Below, in pieces: positions 1 through 6,942 of a DNA stretch of 9,830 nt. Both the position numbers and the translations under genes were made by a program. How positions within the stretch are numbered: the stretch's first letter is position 1; every line of letters begins with the position of its first letter. The DNA comes from Dehalococcoidia bacterium (GTDB lineage Bacteria > Chloroflexota > Dehalococcoidia > SZUA-161): the NCBI GenBank assembly GCA_014859215.1, contig JACUUS010000300.1, positions 1 to 9,830 on the forward strand. The letters are read 5' to 3'. Below the pieces are notes generated by a model. The model had not been told where the DNA came from, ran no database searches, and was given only the letters and a program-made list of their open reading frames with translations.

Positions 1-408
1 GGGGTTTCCAGGCTGCAGTACCCGCCGAACAACAGATTCATCAGGACCATGTGCAGCGGGAGGGTCAATGAGAGGTTCATCCTTCACGCCTTCGAAAAGG
101 GCGCTCCTCTGGTCCTCCTGTCGGGATGCCATATCAATGACTGTCATTACATAGACGCGAACCACTGGACCAAGCGGCGCGCCGAGAAGCTCTGGACCCG
201 GATGGAGAAGCTGGGAATACGGCCCGAGCGGCTCCAGCTTGAGTGGATCAGCGCCGCAGAGGGCCCCAGGTTCGCTCAGATTATGCGCAACCTGGAGGAG
301 ATGCGCAAAAAGGTGACGGCTGAAGAGATAGAGCATGCGAAGAAAGTCCTTGCTGATCGGCGCACCAGGAAGCCGGCGCAGGACCGTGACGAGATAACAG
401 AACCTTAG
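1..408 (+). CDS. mvhD: MvhD/FlpD-type hydrogenase iron-sulfur subunit (5' partial)
   Basis: The open frame runs from the first base of the window to TAG, giving 135 residues; the true N-terminus is upstream. The ATG at 49 is internal, because the codons before it read through the family's conserved GVSRLQYPP segment. Diagnostic motifs follow: MCSGR (partial residues 17-21), GCHINDCHY (42-50), RRAEKL, and a GIRPERLQLEWISAAEG block near the C-terminus. In this family (PF02662) conserved cysteines bind a [2Fe-2S] cluster that passes electrons between a hydrogenase or formate dehydrogenase and the HdrABC heterodisulfide reductase-like complex. Cysteines 18, 43 and 48 are visible; any further ligands would lie in the missing N-terminal part. 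Judging from the family's usual length, only about 15-35 residues are missing. The partner (hdrA, hydrogenase or metVF) should lie just upstream but cannot be seen. Family assignment is firm; the specific complex is unknown. Confidence 0.9.
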   Translation, partial: GVSRLQYPPNNRFIRTMCSGRVNERFILHAFEKGAPLVLLSGCHINDCHYIDANHWTKRRAEKLWTRMEKLGIRPERLQLEWISAAEGPRFAQIMRNLEEMRKKVTAEEIEHAKKVLADRRTRKPAQDRDEITEP

Positions 409-409
409 T

Positions 410-448
410 GGAGAGAATAGCGGACTTTGTCACCGCTTGATTCTATCC
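410..448 (+). terminator. Imperfect stem-loop after mvhD, possible terminator
   Basis: The arm at 410-423 (GGAGAGAATAGCGG) is matched by the inverted arm at 433-448 (CCGCTTGATTCTATCC), with one mismatch, a 2-nt bulge and a 9-nt loop. It starts two bases after the mvhD stop codon and precedes the rpsU promoter, where transcription should end. No T-run follows, so it may be a 3'-end stabilising structure or a Rho-assisted terminator rather than a classical intrinsic one. Confidence 0.35.
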
Positions 449-481
449 ATTCCTCCGCCCTCTCGCTGACTATCGTATAAC

Positions 482-511
482 TTGACACCCAGTCGTGCCT
501 GCGAATATAAT
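482..511 (+). promoter_or_regulatory. Sigma-70/SigA-type promoter for rpsU-yqeY
   Basis: A perfect -35 box TTGACA (482-487) and a perfect -10 box TATAAT (506-511) are separated by 18 bases. The predicted start of transcription is near 518, giving a 5' leader of about 32 nt that contains the AAAGGGGG ribosome binding site (532-539) of the GTG-started rpsU. A housekeeping promoter this close to consensus suits constitutive, strong expression of a ribosomal protein. Confidence 0.8.
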
Positions 512-549
512 CAGGGCTGATGAGGCCTTGTAAAGGGGGTGTTTTGTGA

Positions 550-732
550 GTGACTGATGTAGTGGTTGGTGATAACGAGCCGTTTGAGAGTGCTCTCAGA
601 CGCTTCAATAAGAAAGTGCAGCAGGACGGCGTTCTCGCTGAGGCCAGGCGCCGGGAGCACTTTGAGAAGCCGAGTGTGAAGCGGAAGAAGAAAGAAGCCA
701 CCAAGAGGCGCAAGAGTTCCCGGAGTTCGTAA
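550..732 (+). CDS. rpsU: 30S ribosomal protein S21
   Basis: This 60-residue basic protein matches S21: PFESALRRFNKKVQQDG at residues 11-27, an EARRREHFEKPS block, then a Lys/Arg-rich tail (KRKKKEATKRRK). S21 binds the small subunit near the 16S rRNA 3' end and helps initiation on mRNA. The start is GTG at 550. The GTG at 546 runs into a stop after three codons, and there is no ATG in a suitable place. GGGGG at 535-539 lies 10 bases upstream. The gene is first in a two-gene unit with yqeY, which begins 6 bases after its TAA; rpsU-yqeY is a common bacterial pairing. Length is normal for the family. Confidence 0.95.
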   Translation: MTDVVVGDNEPFESALRRFNKKVQQDGVLAEARRREHFEKPSVKRKKKEATKRRKSSRSS

Positions 733-738
733 TCAACG

Positions 739-1209
739 ATGACTCGAGAAGAACAAATGCTTCAGGAAAAGTTGATGGCCGATCTTAAGGGAGCTATGCG
801 CAGTGGCGATAAGATACGCCTTTCAGCAATTCGCATGCTGCGGGCCAGGATTCAGAACGCGGAGATCGCTCAGCGGCGTCCTCTAGAGAATGCCGCCGTT
901 CTCGACCTGGTAAACAAGGAAGTCCGGCAGCACAGGGAAAGCATAGAGGAATTCAAGAAAGGCAACCGGCAAGACCTGGTTGAAAAAGAGGAGGCGGAGC
1001 TTGCCGTCCTCCTCGAGTACCTTCCACAGCAGATGTCTCACGACGAAATTGTTTCTGCCGCCCGCCGGGCTATCGATGAGGTTGGAGCGAAAGGCCCCGG
1101 AGACAAAGGCAAGGTCATGCAGAAGCTCATGCCCGAGTTGAAAGGCAAGGCTGAAGGACGCGAAATAAACCAGGTGGTTACGGAATTACTCGGCGGCCGC
1201 ACAGGATAA
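739..1209 (+). CDS. yqeY: GatB/YqeY domain-containing protein
   Basis: The 156-residue protein has the full YqeY fold signature: LMADLKGAMRSGD near residues 12-24, RLSAIRMLRARIQNAEI (27-43), KEVRQHRESIEEFKKGNRQDLVEKE (60-84), EYLPQQMS (93-100) and GKVMQKLMPELKGKAEGR towards the end. YqeY resembles the C-terminal tRNA-binding domain of the GatB amidotransferase subunit. It is thought to act in tRNA-related metabolism, but no precise reaction is established for the free-standing protein. It starts with ATG 6 bases after rpsU, with GGAG at 722-725 inside the rpsU end, so translation is probably coupled. A strong terminator follows 13 bases after the stop. Length matches the family (about 150 residues). 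Confidence 0.93.
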   Translation: MTREEQMLQEKLMADLKGAMRSGDKIRLSAIRMLRARIQNAEIAQRRPLENAAVLDLVNKEVRQHRESIEEFKKGNRQDLVEKEEAELAVLLEYLPQQMSHDEIVSAARRAIDEVGAKGPGDKGKVMQKLMPELKGKAEGREINQVVTELLGGRTG

Positions 1210-1222
1210 GAAATATCTTGAC

Positions 1223-1275
1223 AGGGAACAATGGAGCAAGTGACTGACTTGTCAGATTGTTCCCTTTCGCTTTTT
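1223..1275 (+). terminator. Intrinsic terminator of the rpsU-yqeY unit
   Basis: AGGGAACAAT (1223-1232) pairs perfectly over 10 bp with ATTGTTCCCT (1256-1265). An inner stem CAAGT/ACTTG (1237-1241 with 1247-1251) closes a 5-nt loop. The sequence then continues TTCGCTTTTT to 1275. The T-run ends only a few bases before the purQ ribosome binding site (GGGG at 1282-1285), so purQ must be served by readthrough or by a promoter not obvious here. Confidence 0.82.
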
Positions 1276-1291
1276 GCAGAAGGGGCTTGAA

Positions 1292-2011
1292 ATGAGATTC
1301 GGGATACTGGTCTTTCCAGGCACGTGGAGCGACAGGGACTGTCATCATTCGCTGGGCACAGTGCTGAAGCAGGAAGTGGAATACGTATGGCACAAGGACA
1401 TGGACCTCTCTGGTTTCGACTGTATTATCCTGCCCGGAGGGTTTTCCTACGGCGATTACCTGCGCTGCGGGGCCATAGCGCGTTTCTCGCCAGTCATGTC
1501 GGCCGTGGAGGAGTTTGCGGCATCAGGCAAGCTGGTAATCGGCATCTGCAACGGTTTCCAGATACTATGCGAGTCCGGCCTGCTGCCAGGAGTCCTCATG
1601 CAGAACCGTCATCTGCAGTACCGCTGCCAGTGGGTGCATCTCCGCGTGGAGAATAACCAGGTCCCCTTCTCCCTGAAGGCGCAGCAGGGGCAGGTGCTCG
1701 CGGTTCCAATATCGCATTACGACGGCAACTACTATGCCGACGATGCGACGCTCCAGGAGCTCGAAGCCAATAATCAGGTGATCTTCCGCTACTGTACTCC
1801 GGCCGGCGAGATAACGGCGGAGTCGAACCCGAACGGTTCCCTGAATAACATCGCGGGTATCGTGAACAGGGCCGGTAATGTTCTCGGCATGATGCCGCAT
1901 CCTGAAAGGGCATGCGAGGAGCTGCTGGGCGGGGTAGATGGAAATCTCATATTCGAGTCAATCATTGACGAAGTGACGACCCGGAGAATGGGCTGCGTGA
2001 AGCCTGCCTGA
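1292..2011 (+). CDS. purQ: Phosphoribosylformylglycinamidine synthase, glutaminase subunit PurQ
   Basis: The 239-residue class I glutamine amidotransferase supplies ammonia to PurL for converting FGAR to FGAM in de novo purine synthesis. Visible motifs are the FGILVFPGTWSDRD start, GGFSYGDYLRCGAIA (49-63), the nucleophile elbow GICNGFQ with Cys86, and the catalytic His203/Glu205 pair in MMPHPER. SNPNGSLNNIAGI (178-190) is also typical of PurQ. ATG 1292 is chosen over the in-frame TTG at 1274, because the family's N-terminus begins MRFGILVFPG and AGAAGGGG lies at a good distance before the ATG. It sits just after the yqeY terminator and 91 bases before purL, which appears to have its own promoter. 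PurS, needed by the small PurL type, is not present beside it. Confidence 0.95.
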   Translation: MRFGILVFPGTWSDRDCHHSLGTVLKQEVEYVWHKDMDLSGFDCIILPGGFSYGDYLRCGAIARFSPVMSAVEEFAASGKLVIGICNGFQILCESGLLPGVLMQNRHLQYRCQWVHLRVENNQVPFSLKAQQGQVLAVPISHYDGNYYADDATLQELEANNQVIFRYCTPAGEITAESNPNGSLNNIAGIVNRAGNVLGMMPHPERACEELLGGVDGNLIFESIIDEVTTRRMGCVKPA

Positions 2012-2014
2012 CTC

Positions 2015-2043
2015 TTGACGGGCTAGAACACCTGTGCTAGTAT
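2015..2043 (+). promoter_or_regulatory. Extended -10 promoter upstream of purL
   Basis: TTGACG (2015-2020) and TAGTAT (2038-2043) are separated by exactly 17 bases, and the -10 carries a TGc extension (2035-2037). Transcription would start near 2050, about 53 bases before purL. A short palindrome, GGCAT-CC-ATGCC (2064-2075), lies in the early transcribed region. It could be a repressor site, but no regulator can be named. The promoter would let purL be expressed independently of purQ. Confidence 0.6.
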
Positions 2044-2102
2044 TCGCTGGAATCCCCTGCCGAGGCATCCATGCCACGTGAATAAGTAGATAGGTTAGAG
2101 AA

Positions 2103-4298
2103 ATGCCAATATCCAAGAAGGTCTTAGACGAAGTCGCGCTTACCGAAGAAGAATACAATCTTATCGTCGAGCAGCTCGGACGCGAGCCGAACCTGGTCGA
2201 GATAGGGCTCTTCGGCAGTCTGTGGAGCGAGCACTGCGGATACAAGCATTCGAAGCAGTTGCTCAAGATGCTTCCGCACTCCTCGCCGCGCGTGCTCGTT
2301 GCCCCGGGCGAGGAGAACGCAGGCGCAGTCGACATAGGGGACGGGCTGTGCGTCGTAATGAAGATGGAGTCCCACAACCACCCTTCAGCCATCGAGCCGT
2401 ACGAGGGCGCGGCCACAGGCGTGGGCGGCATAGTCCGCGACATTTTCACTATGGGCGCGAGGCCGATAGCCCTGCTCAATTCCCTGCGCTTCGGTCCTCT
2501 CAGCGAACCCCGGAACAGGTACCTGTTCGGCGGCGTGGTCGGCGGCATTGCCGGTTACGGCAACTGCATGGGAATACCGGACGTGGCGGGAGAGATTTAC
2601 TTCTCGCGGACATATTCCGCGAACCCTCTCGTCAACGCCATGTGCGTTGGAATTGCTGAAAAGCGCAAACTGGTAAGCTCAAAAGCAAGCGGAAAGGGTA
2701 ATCTCCTCATGCTGGTCGGCGCGGACACAGGCCGCGACGGGCTGCACGGGGCCTCCGGCCTGGCCTCGCGGACTTTTGAGGAGGAACGAGAGCTGAGGCC
2801 GACAGTGCAGGTTGGAAACCCGTTCCTCGAGAAGCTCCTGATGGAAGCCTGCCTTGAGCTCGCGGAGACCGATTACATAGTAGGGCTCCAGGACCTCGGC
2901 GCGGCGGGACTGACCAGCGCGTCGATTGAATCAGCCTCAAAATCAGGCAGCGGCATCAGGATTGATGTTGCCAGAGTGCCGCGCCGGGAAGAGGGAATGA
3001 CTCCGTACGAAGTCATGCTCTCGGAGTCTCAGGAGCGGATGCTGGCCATAGTCAAGAAAGGGTGCGAAGACAAGGTCAAGGCCATCTTCGACAGGTGGGA
3101 CCTTCGCTCGGACATCATCGGGGAGATCACCGATGACGGCCTGGTGATCATCAAGGAGGGCGAGCGCGTAGTAGCGGAAGTGCCGATCAAGCTGCTGACC
3201 ACGCCGCCGCTCTACCGGCCCAAGGCGGCGCGGCCGGCATGGCTGGTCGAGCTTCAGAAGCTGGACTTGACCGCCATCCCCGACCGGCAGAAAGAAGCCG
3301 CCCGGGTCCTGCTTGAGCTTCTAGCTTCCCCAAACATAGCAAGCAAAGAGTGGGTATACCGTCAGTACGATCACCAGGTGCAGGTGAATACCACAGTGCC
3401 GCCGGGAAGCGATGCCGGCGTCCTCAGGATCAAGGGCTCGAAGAAAGCCATCGCTCTCACGGTGGACGGCAACGGGCGTTACTGTTACCTCGAACCCCGT
3501 ATCGGCAGCTCCATAGCGATCGCCGAAGCGGCCCGGAACCTGATATGCTCTGGGGCTGAGCCGATGGCGATAACGGACTGCCTCAACTTTGGTAACCCGG
3601 AGAAATCCGACGTCTATTACCAGCTCGAGCAGAGCATCCGGGGAATGACGCAGGCCTGCCAGACGCTCGGCATCCCTGTGATCAGCGGCAACGTCAGCCT
3701 GTACAACGAGACCCGGGGCGAGCCGGTTTACCCGACCCCGGTGGTAGGGATGGTCGGTCTGATCGAGGATGTCGATAAGCTCTGCACAATGGCTTTCAAA
3801 CAGGAGGGCGATACAGTCTTCCTGCTGGGAGGGTCCGGGAGGCCCGACATCAGCGCCAGCGAATACCTGGAGTTGGTCCACGGCAAAGTGGGCGGCATGC
3901 CGTTCATAGATCTGGACCTTGAGAAGAAGGTCCAGCAGTGCTGCCTTGAGGCCATAAGAGCGGGAATCATCCGTTCCGCGCACGACTGCTCGGACGGGGG
4001 ACTGGCAGTGGCACTGGCTGAAAGCTGCATTGCCGGGGGCATGGGCATGCGGGGCAAGTGGAAGACGAATGGAAGGCTGGACGCGGAGCTTTTTGGCGAG
4101 GAGCAGTCAAGGATTGTGGTATCGGTGTCCCCGCCTTCGGCAAAAGCGCTCCGGGCTCTGGCGGAGCAGCATCGGGTCCCCTTGAAGGAGCTTGGCGTGA
4201 CCGGCGGCGGGCGGTTGACAATCAAGGACGCTCTGGAGCTAGACCTTGCTCAAATGGCGGACTCCTGGAAGAACGGGCTCCAGCGGGCCATGGTGTAG
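2103..4298 (+). CDS. purL: Phosphoribosylformylglycinamidine synthase, synthetase subunit PurL (small type)
   Basis: This 731-residue ATP-dependent subunit uses ammonia from PurQ to make FGAM from FGAR in purine biosynthesis. Its N-terminus has LTEEEYNLIVEQLGREPN (13-30) and WSEHCGYKHS (41-50) with the conserved catalytic-region His44. MKMESHNHPS (86-95) follows, then the glycine-rich block GAATGVGGIVRDIFTMGARP (102-121). The second AIRS-like half includes LQDLGAAGLTSASIES, DCLNFGNPEKSD, SGNVSLYNE and HDCSDGGLAVALAES. Length fits the Bacillus-type small PurL, which lacks a fused glutaminase and works with PurQ and PurS. The ribosome binding site is weak (AGGTTAGAG, 2092-2100), but the start agrees with the family. 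It is downstream of its own probable promoter and followed by the rplI leader. Confidence 0.97.
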   Translation: MPISKKVLDEVALTEEEYNLIVEQLGREPNLVEIGLFGSLWSEHCGYKHSKQLLKMLPHSSPRVLVAPGEENAGAVDIGDGLCVVMKMESHNHPSAIEPYEGAATGVGGIVRDIFTMGARPIALLNSLRFGPLSEPRNRYLFGGVVGGIAGYGNCMGIPDVAGEIYFSRTYSANPLVNAMCVGIAEKRKLVSSKASGKGNLLMLVGADTGRDGLHGASGLASRTFEEERELRPTVQVGNPFLEKLLMEACLELAETDYIVGLQDLGAAGLTSASIESASKSGSGIRIDVARVPRREEGMTPYEVMLSESQERMLAIVKKGCEDKVKAIFDRWDLRSDIIGEITDDGLVIIKEGERVVAEVPIKLLTTPPLYRPKAARPAWLVELQKLDLTAIPDRQKEAARVLLELLASPNIASKEWVYRQYDHQVQVNTTVPPGSDAGVLRIKGSKKAIALTVDGNGRYCYLEPRIGSSIAIAEAARNLICSGAEPMAITDCLNFGNPEKSDVYYQLEQSIRGMTQACQTLGIPVISGNVSLYNETRGEPVYPTPVVGMVGLIEDVDKLCTMAFKQEGDTVFLLGGSGRPDISASEYLELVHGKVGGMPFIDLDLEKKVQQCCLEAIRAGIIRSAHDCSDGGLAVALAESCIAGGMGMRGKWKTNGRLDAELFGEEQSRIVVSVSPPSAKALRALAEQHRVPLKELGVTGGGRLTIKDALELDLAQMADSWKNGLQRAMV

Positions 4299-4328
4299 AT
4301 AACTTGTTGAAAAGTACGTGGATAAGGG

Positions 4329-4354
4329 CCTTGACCGCCCGAAGTCGGTCAAGG
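4329..4354 (+). promoter_or_regulatory. Perfect hairpin in the purL-rplI gap (rplI leader or purL 3' end)
   Basis: CCTTGACCG (4329-4337) and CGGTCAAGG (4346-4354) form a perfect 9-bp stem with an 8-nt loop. It ends 9 bases before the GAGGGGG ribosome binding site of rplI. No T-run follows, so an intrinsic terminator is unlikely. It could protect the purL mRNA end, mark a processing site, or serve as a leader for ribosomal protein feedback on the rplI-dnaB operon. No known ribosomal leader class was recognised. Confidence 0.5.
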
Positions 4355-4373
4355 ATAGAATGAGGGGGAAAAC

Positions 4374-4847
4374 ATGAAAGTGGTATTTCTGAAGGACGTT
4401 CCTGACGTGGCCGGGGCGGGCGAGATAAAGAATGTCGCCGACGGCTACGCCAGGAATTTCCTTTTTCCCAGGAAGCTCGCATCGATAGCCACGCAGGTGG
4501 AGGTGGAAAAGGCGGAGCAGCGCCGTCAGGCTGAATCCAGGCGGCAGGAACGCGTGGAAGAGGAAGCCGAGAAAATCGCACAGGAGCTGAGCGAGGTTAC
4601 GGTTAACCTCAAGGCGCGCACCGGCGGGAAAACCAGGATTTACGGGTCAATCACCAGCGCCGATATTGCCCGGAAGGCGCAGGAGCTCAGCGGCAATCAG
4701 ATAGACAAGCGCGACATAATGCTGGACGAGCCGATCCGGGAGCTTGGTACATACCGGGTGCCGGTAAAGCTTTCGAAGAATGTGACGGCACATGTCACTG
4801 TTGTAGTGGAGAGGGAAGAGGAGCCCAAAGAGAAAGAAAAGAAATAG
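4374..4847 (+). CDS. rplI: 50S ribosomal protein L9
   Basis: The 157-residue protein starts with the hallmark L9 N-domain: MKVVFLKDVPDVAGAGEIK, then VADGYARNFLFPRKLA (about 21-36). A long helix rich in Glu, Gln and Arg (about 42-75) links it to the 23S rRNA-binding C-domain, which has GKTRIYGSITSADIA and IMLDEPIRELGTYRVPVKL. L9 is an elongated protein at the base of the L1 stalk. The ribosome binding site GAGGGGG (4362-4368) is strong, 5 bases before ATG. A charged Glu/Lys tail (REEEPKEKEKK) extends the end slightly. The gene is 2 bases from dnaB, the familiar rplI-dnaB linkage, so helicase expression is probably tied to ribosomal protein transcription. Confidence 0.97.
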   Translation: MKVVFLKDVPDVAGAGEIKNVADGYARNFLFPRKLASIATQVEVEKAEQRRQAESRRQERVEEEAEKIAQELSEVTVNLKARTGGKTRIYGSITSADIARKAQELSGNQIDKRDIMLDEPIRELGTYRVPVKLSKNVTAHVTVVVEREEEPKEKEKK

Positions 4848-4849
4848 AG

Positions 4850-6247
4850 ATGTACGAGACCGGCGGTGAAACCCTCTCAGCCATCAAGCTTCCACCGCAT
4901 GATCTGGATGCCGAGGAGGCGGTTCTCGGCTCCCTTCTTATCGACCCCGAAGCCATTTTCAAGATAGTCACCCTTCTCAAACCCGAAGACTTCTACCGTG
5001 AAAAACACCGCTGGACGTATGACAGCTGCTTGCAGCTTTATGAACGCAAGGACGCCATAAACCAGATCACGGTCGGGCATGACCTTGCGCGGCGGCAGCA
5101 GTTCGAGGCGGCAGGCGGAGCAGCTTACCTCAGCCACCTGGTCTCACAGGTCCCCACTTCGGTCCACGCGGAATACTATGCCCGGATAGTACAGAGGCTT
5201 TCCATGATGCGCAAGCTCATTGCAGCTTCAGCGCAGATCGCGGCCATAGCGTACGAATCCCCGCCGGACTCGGACGACGCACTCGACAGAGCGGAAGGAA
5301 TACTCTTCCACCTGAGGCACGGGCAAAGCCGGCGAGATTTTATTCATATTAGCGAGGTGCTCGACAAGTACTTCGAGGAGCGGAATCTGGCCGCGCAGGA
5401 GGGATACCTTGCGCATGTACCCACGGGCTTTATCGACCTGGACAAAATTCTTGGGGGATTGCAGCGGTCGGACATGATCGTGCTTGCCGCAAGGCCCAGC
5501 CTGGGCAAGACGAGTCTGGCCCTGAATGTGGCACGCAACGCTGCTCTGGAACACGGGGCGCGTGTCGCCCTGTTCAGCCTCGAAATGTCCAAGATGGAGC
5601 TTGCTTACCGGTTCCTGTCCTGCGAATCGGGAATAGACGCGCAGAAGGTCAGGCTGGACCTTGTAAGCGATCGTCAGCGTGAGAAGCTAATGGAGACTAT
5701 CGGGGTCCTCTCCGAAGCTCCTATCTACATCGATGATTCGCCTTTCCTGAGGGACTCCGACATGAGAAGCAAGGCGCGTCGCCTTCAAAGTGAGAAGGGG
5801 ATAGACCTGATAATCCTGGACTACCTGCAGCTCATGCGTTCCAGCAGGCACACCGATAACCGGGTACAGGAAATGAGCGATATCTCACATTCGATCAAGG
5901 AGCTGGCCCGGGAGCTTGATGTGCCCATACTGGCCGTATCCCAGCTGAGCCGCGCCGTCGAGGCCCGCCATCCTCACACGCCCATGCTCTCCGACCTCAG
6001 GGAAAGCGGTTCAATCGAACAGGACGCGGACGTAGTCCTTTTCATATACCGTGAAGATGTCTATTTCACGCAGGAAGACTGGGAGAGCAAATTCCCTGAC
6101 AAACCCTATCCCAAGGGAATATCGGAAATCATCATTGCCAAGCACAGGAACGGTCCCACCGGCAGGATACGCCTCTATTTCCGGGACCGCATCGCGAAGT
6201 TCGAAAACTGTGAGCCGGTCGATACCAGCACACCGAGCCTGCTATGA
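4850..6247 (+). CDS. dnaB: Replicative DNA helicase DnaB
   Basis: The 465-residue hexameric helicase unwinds DNA ahead of the replisome. The N-domain opens with LPPHDLDAEEAVLGSLL (14-30) and includes FYREKHRWTYDSCLQLY (48-64). The RecA-like motor starts around 185 with VPTGFIDLDKILGGL. Walker A is ARPSLGKTS (214-222, Lys220), Walker B is LIILDYLQLM (320-329), SQLSRAVEAR is at 364-373, SDLRESGSIEQDAD at 381-393, and KHRNGPTGRIRLYF near 431-444. No intein interrupts these motifs, where DnaB inteins often sit. The start ATG is 2 bases after the rplI stop with only a purine-rich region upstream (no clear ribosome binding site), suggesting translational coupling. Its TGA overlaps the next gene's ATG (ATGA, 6244-6247). 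Length is normal. Confidence 0.97.
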   Translation: MYETGGETLSAIKLPPHDLDAEEAVLGSLLIDPEAIFKIVTLLKPEDFYREKHRWTYDSCLQLYERKDAINQITVGHDLARRQQFEAAGGAAYLSHLVSQVPTSVHAEYYARIVQRLSMMRKLIAASAQIAAIAYESPPDSDDALDRAEGILFHLRHGQSRRDFIHISEVLDKYFEERNLAAQEGYLAHVPTGFIDLDKILGGLQRSDMIVLAARPSLGKTSLALNVARNAALEHGARVALFSLEMSKMELAYRFLSCESGIDAQKVRLDLVSDRQREKLMETIGVLSEAPIYIDDSPFLRDSDMRSKARRLQSEKGIDLIILDYLQLMRSSRHTDNRVQEMSDISHSIKELARELDVPILAVSQLSRAVEARHPHTPMLSDLRESGSIEQDADVVLFIYREDVYFTQEDWESKFPDKPYPKGISEIIIAKHRNGPTGRIRLYFRDRIAKFENCEPVDTSTPSLL

Positions 6248-6942
6248 GAGAGTTCAGCGGTTTCCCGGACAGGACGAGGTTTACACCCATTCCCGACCTC
6301 TTCTTCACCTCTCTCCTGCCCGAAATGGATGATATCGCCGAGATCAAGGTGGTGCTGCATATCTTCTGGGCCATATACCGGAAGAAGGGCTATCCCCGTT
6401 TCGTGACGCATAACGAACTCGCCGCGGACAGCGTTCTCCTGAGGGCGCTGGGGCCCGGGAGTCCGCAGACCCTGCAAGCGGCCCTCGAGCAGGCGGTGGA
6501 ACACGGCATTCTCCTGCACACGGCGCTCGAAAGGGACGGGGAGAAGAACGATCTCTATTTCGTCAACACGGAACCGGACCGGAGGGCGATGGACAGAATA
6601 AACAGCGGCGAGCTAAAGCTCGGAGGCCTGCCGCGGCCGGACCCGGCCGTGATGCGAGAGAAGCCCAACATCTTCGCGCTTTACGAGAAGAACATCGGCA
6701 TGCTTTCGCCCATAATAGCCGAAGAGCTTAAGGAGGCCGAGCGGGCGTACCCCGAATCATGGGTGGAGGACGCGTTCAAGGAAGCGGTCCAGCTCAACAA
6801 GCGCAACTGGAGGTACATCTCGCGAATCCTGGAGCGGTGGGCCGCAGAGGGGAAGGCTAATGGAGAGCATAGGAGACATTCTCAAACGGGCGGCGGTCCC
6901 GAAGAGTTCAGGAGAAGATACGGGCATCTTCTCCAGAAATGA
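6244..6942 (+). CDS. DnaD-domain replication/primosome protein
   Basis: The 232-residue protein has an N-terminal region likely to be winged-helix (about 12-110; DLFFTSLLPEMDDIAEIKVVL is typical of DnaD-type N-domains). The C-terminal DnaD/DnaB2 domain covers about 140-203, with NIFALYEKNIGML (142-154) and the NWRYISRILERW helix (188-199). DnaD proteins of Firmicutes bind DNA and act with DnaA or PriA to bring in the helicase loader. Here the gene overlaps dnaB by 4 bases and the DnaC-like gene by 83 bases, so a role beside these two is likely. The tail ends EEFRRRYGHLLQK, and this tail is encoded within the overlap. The family is clear; calling it DnaD itself would go too far because the similarity is at domain level. 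Confidence 0.82.
   Translation: MREFSGFPDRTRFTPIPDLFFTSLLPEMDDIAEIKVVLHIFWAIYRKKGYPRFVTHNELAADSVLLRALGPGSPQTLQAALEQAVEHGILLHTALERDGEKNDLYFVNTEPDRRAMDRINSGELKLGGLPRPDPAVMREKPNIFALYEKNIGMLSPIIAEELKEAERAYPESWVEDAFKEAVQLNKRNWRYISRILERWAAEGKANGEHRRHSQTGGGPEEFRRRYGHLLQK

Noticed and set aside
1274..1291. Upstream TTG start for PurQ
   Set aside because: It lies on the terminator T-run and would place the ribosome binding site inside the coding region. The ATG at 1292 gives the conserved PurQ N-terminus.
1210..1291. Purine riboswitch upstream of purQ
   Set aside because: The region is too short and fully explained by the terminator hairpin. No purine riboswitch core motifs are visible.
3321..3983. 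Antisense open frame of 220 codons inside purL
   Set aside because: The + frame is unmistakable PurL across this region, and the antisense frame arises from GC-rich codon structure.
4331..4361. Possible promoter TTGACC-19-TAGAAT before rplI
   Set aside because: The spacer is long, the -35 overlaps the hairpin stem, and transcription would start at about the ribosome binding site, leaving no usable leader.
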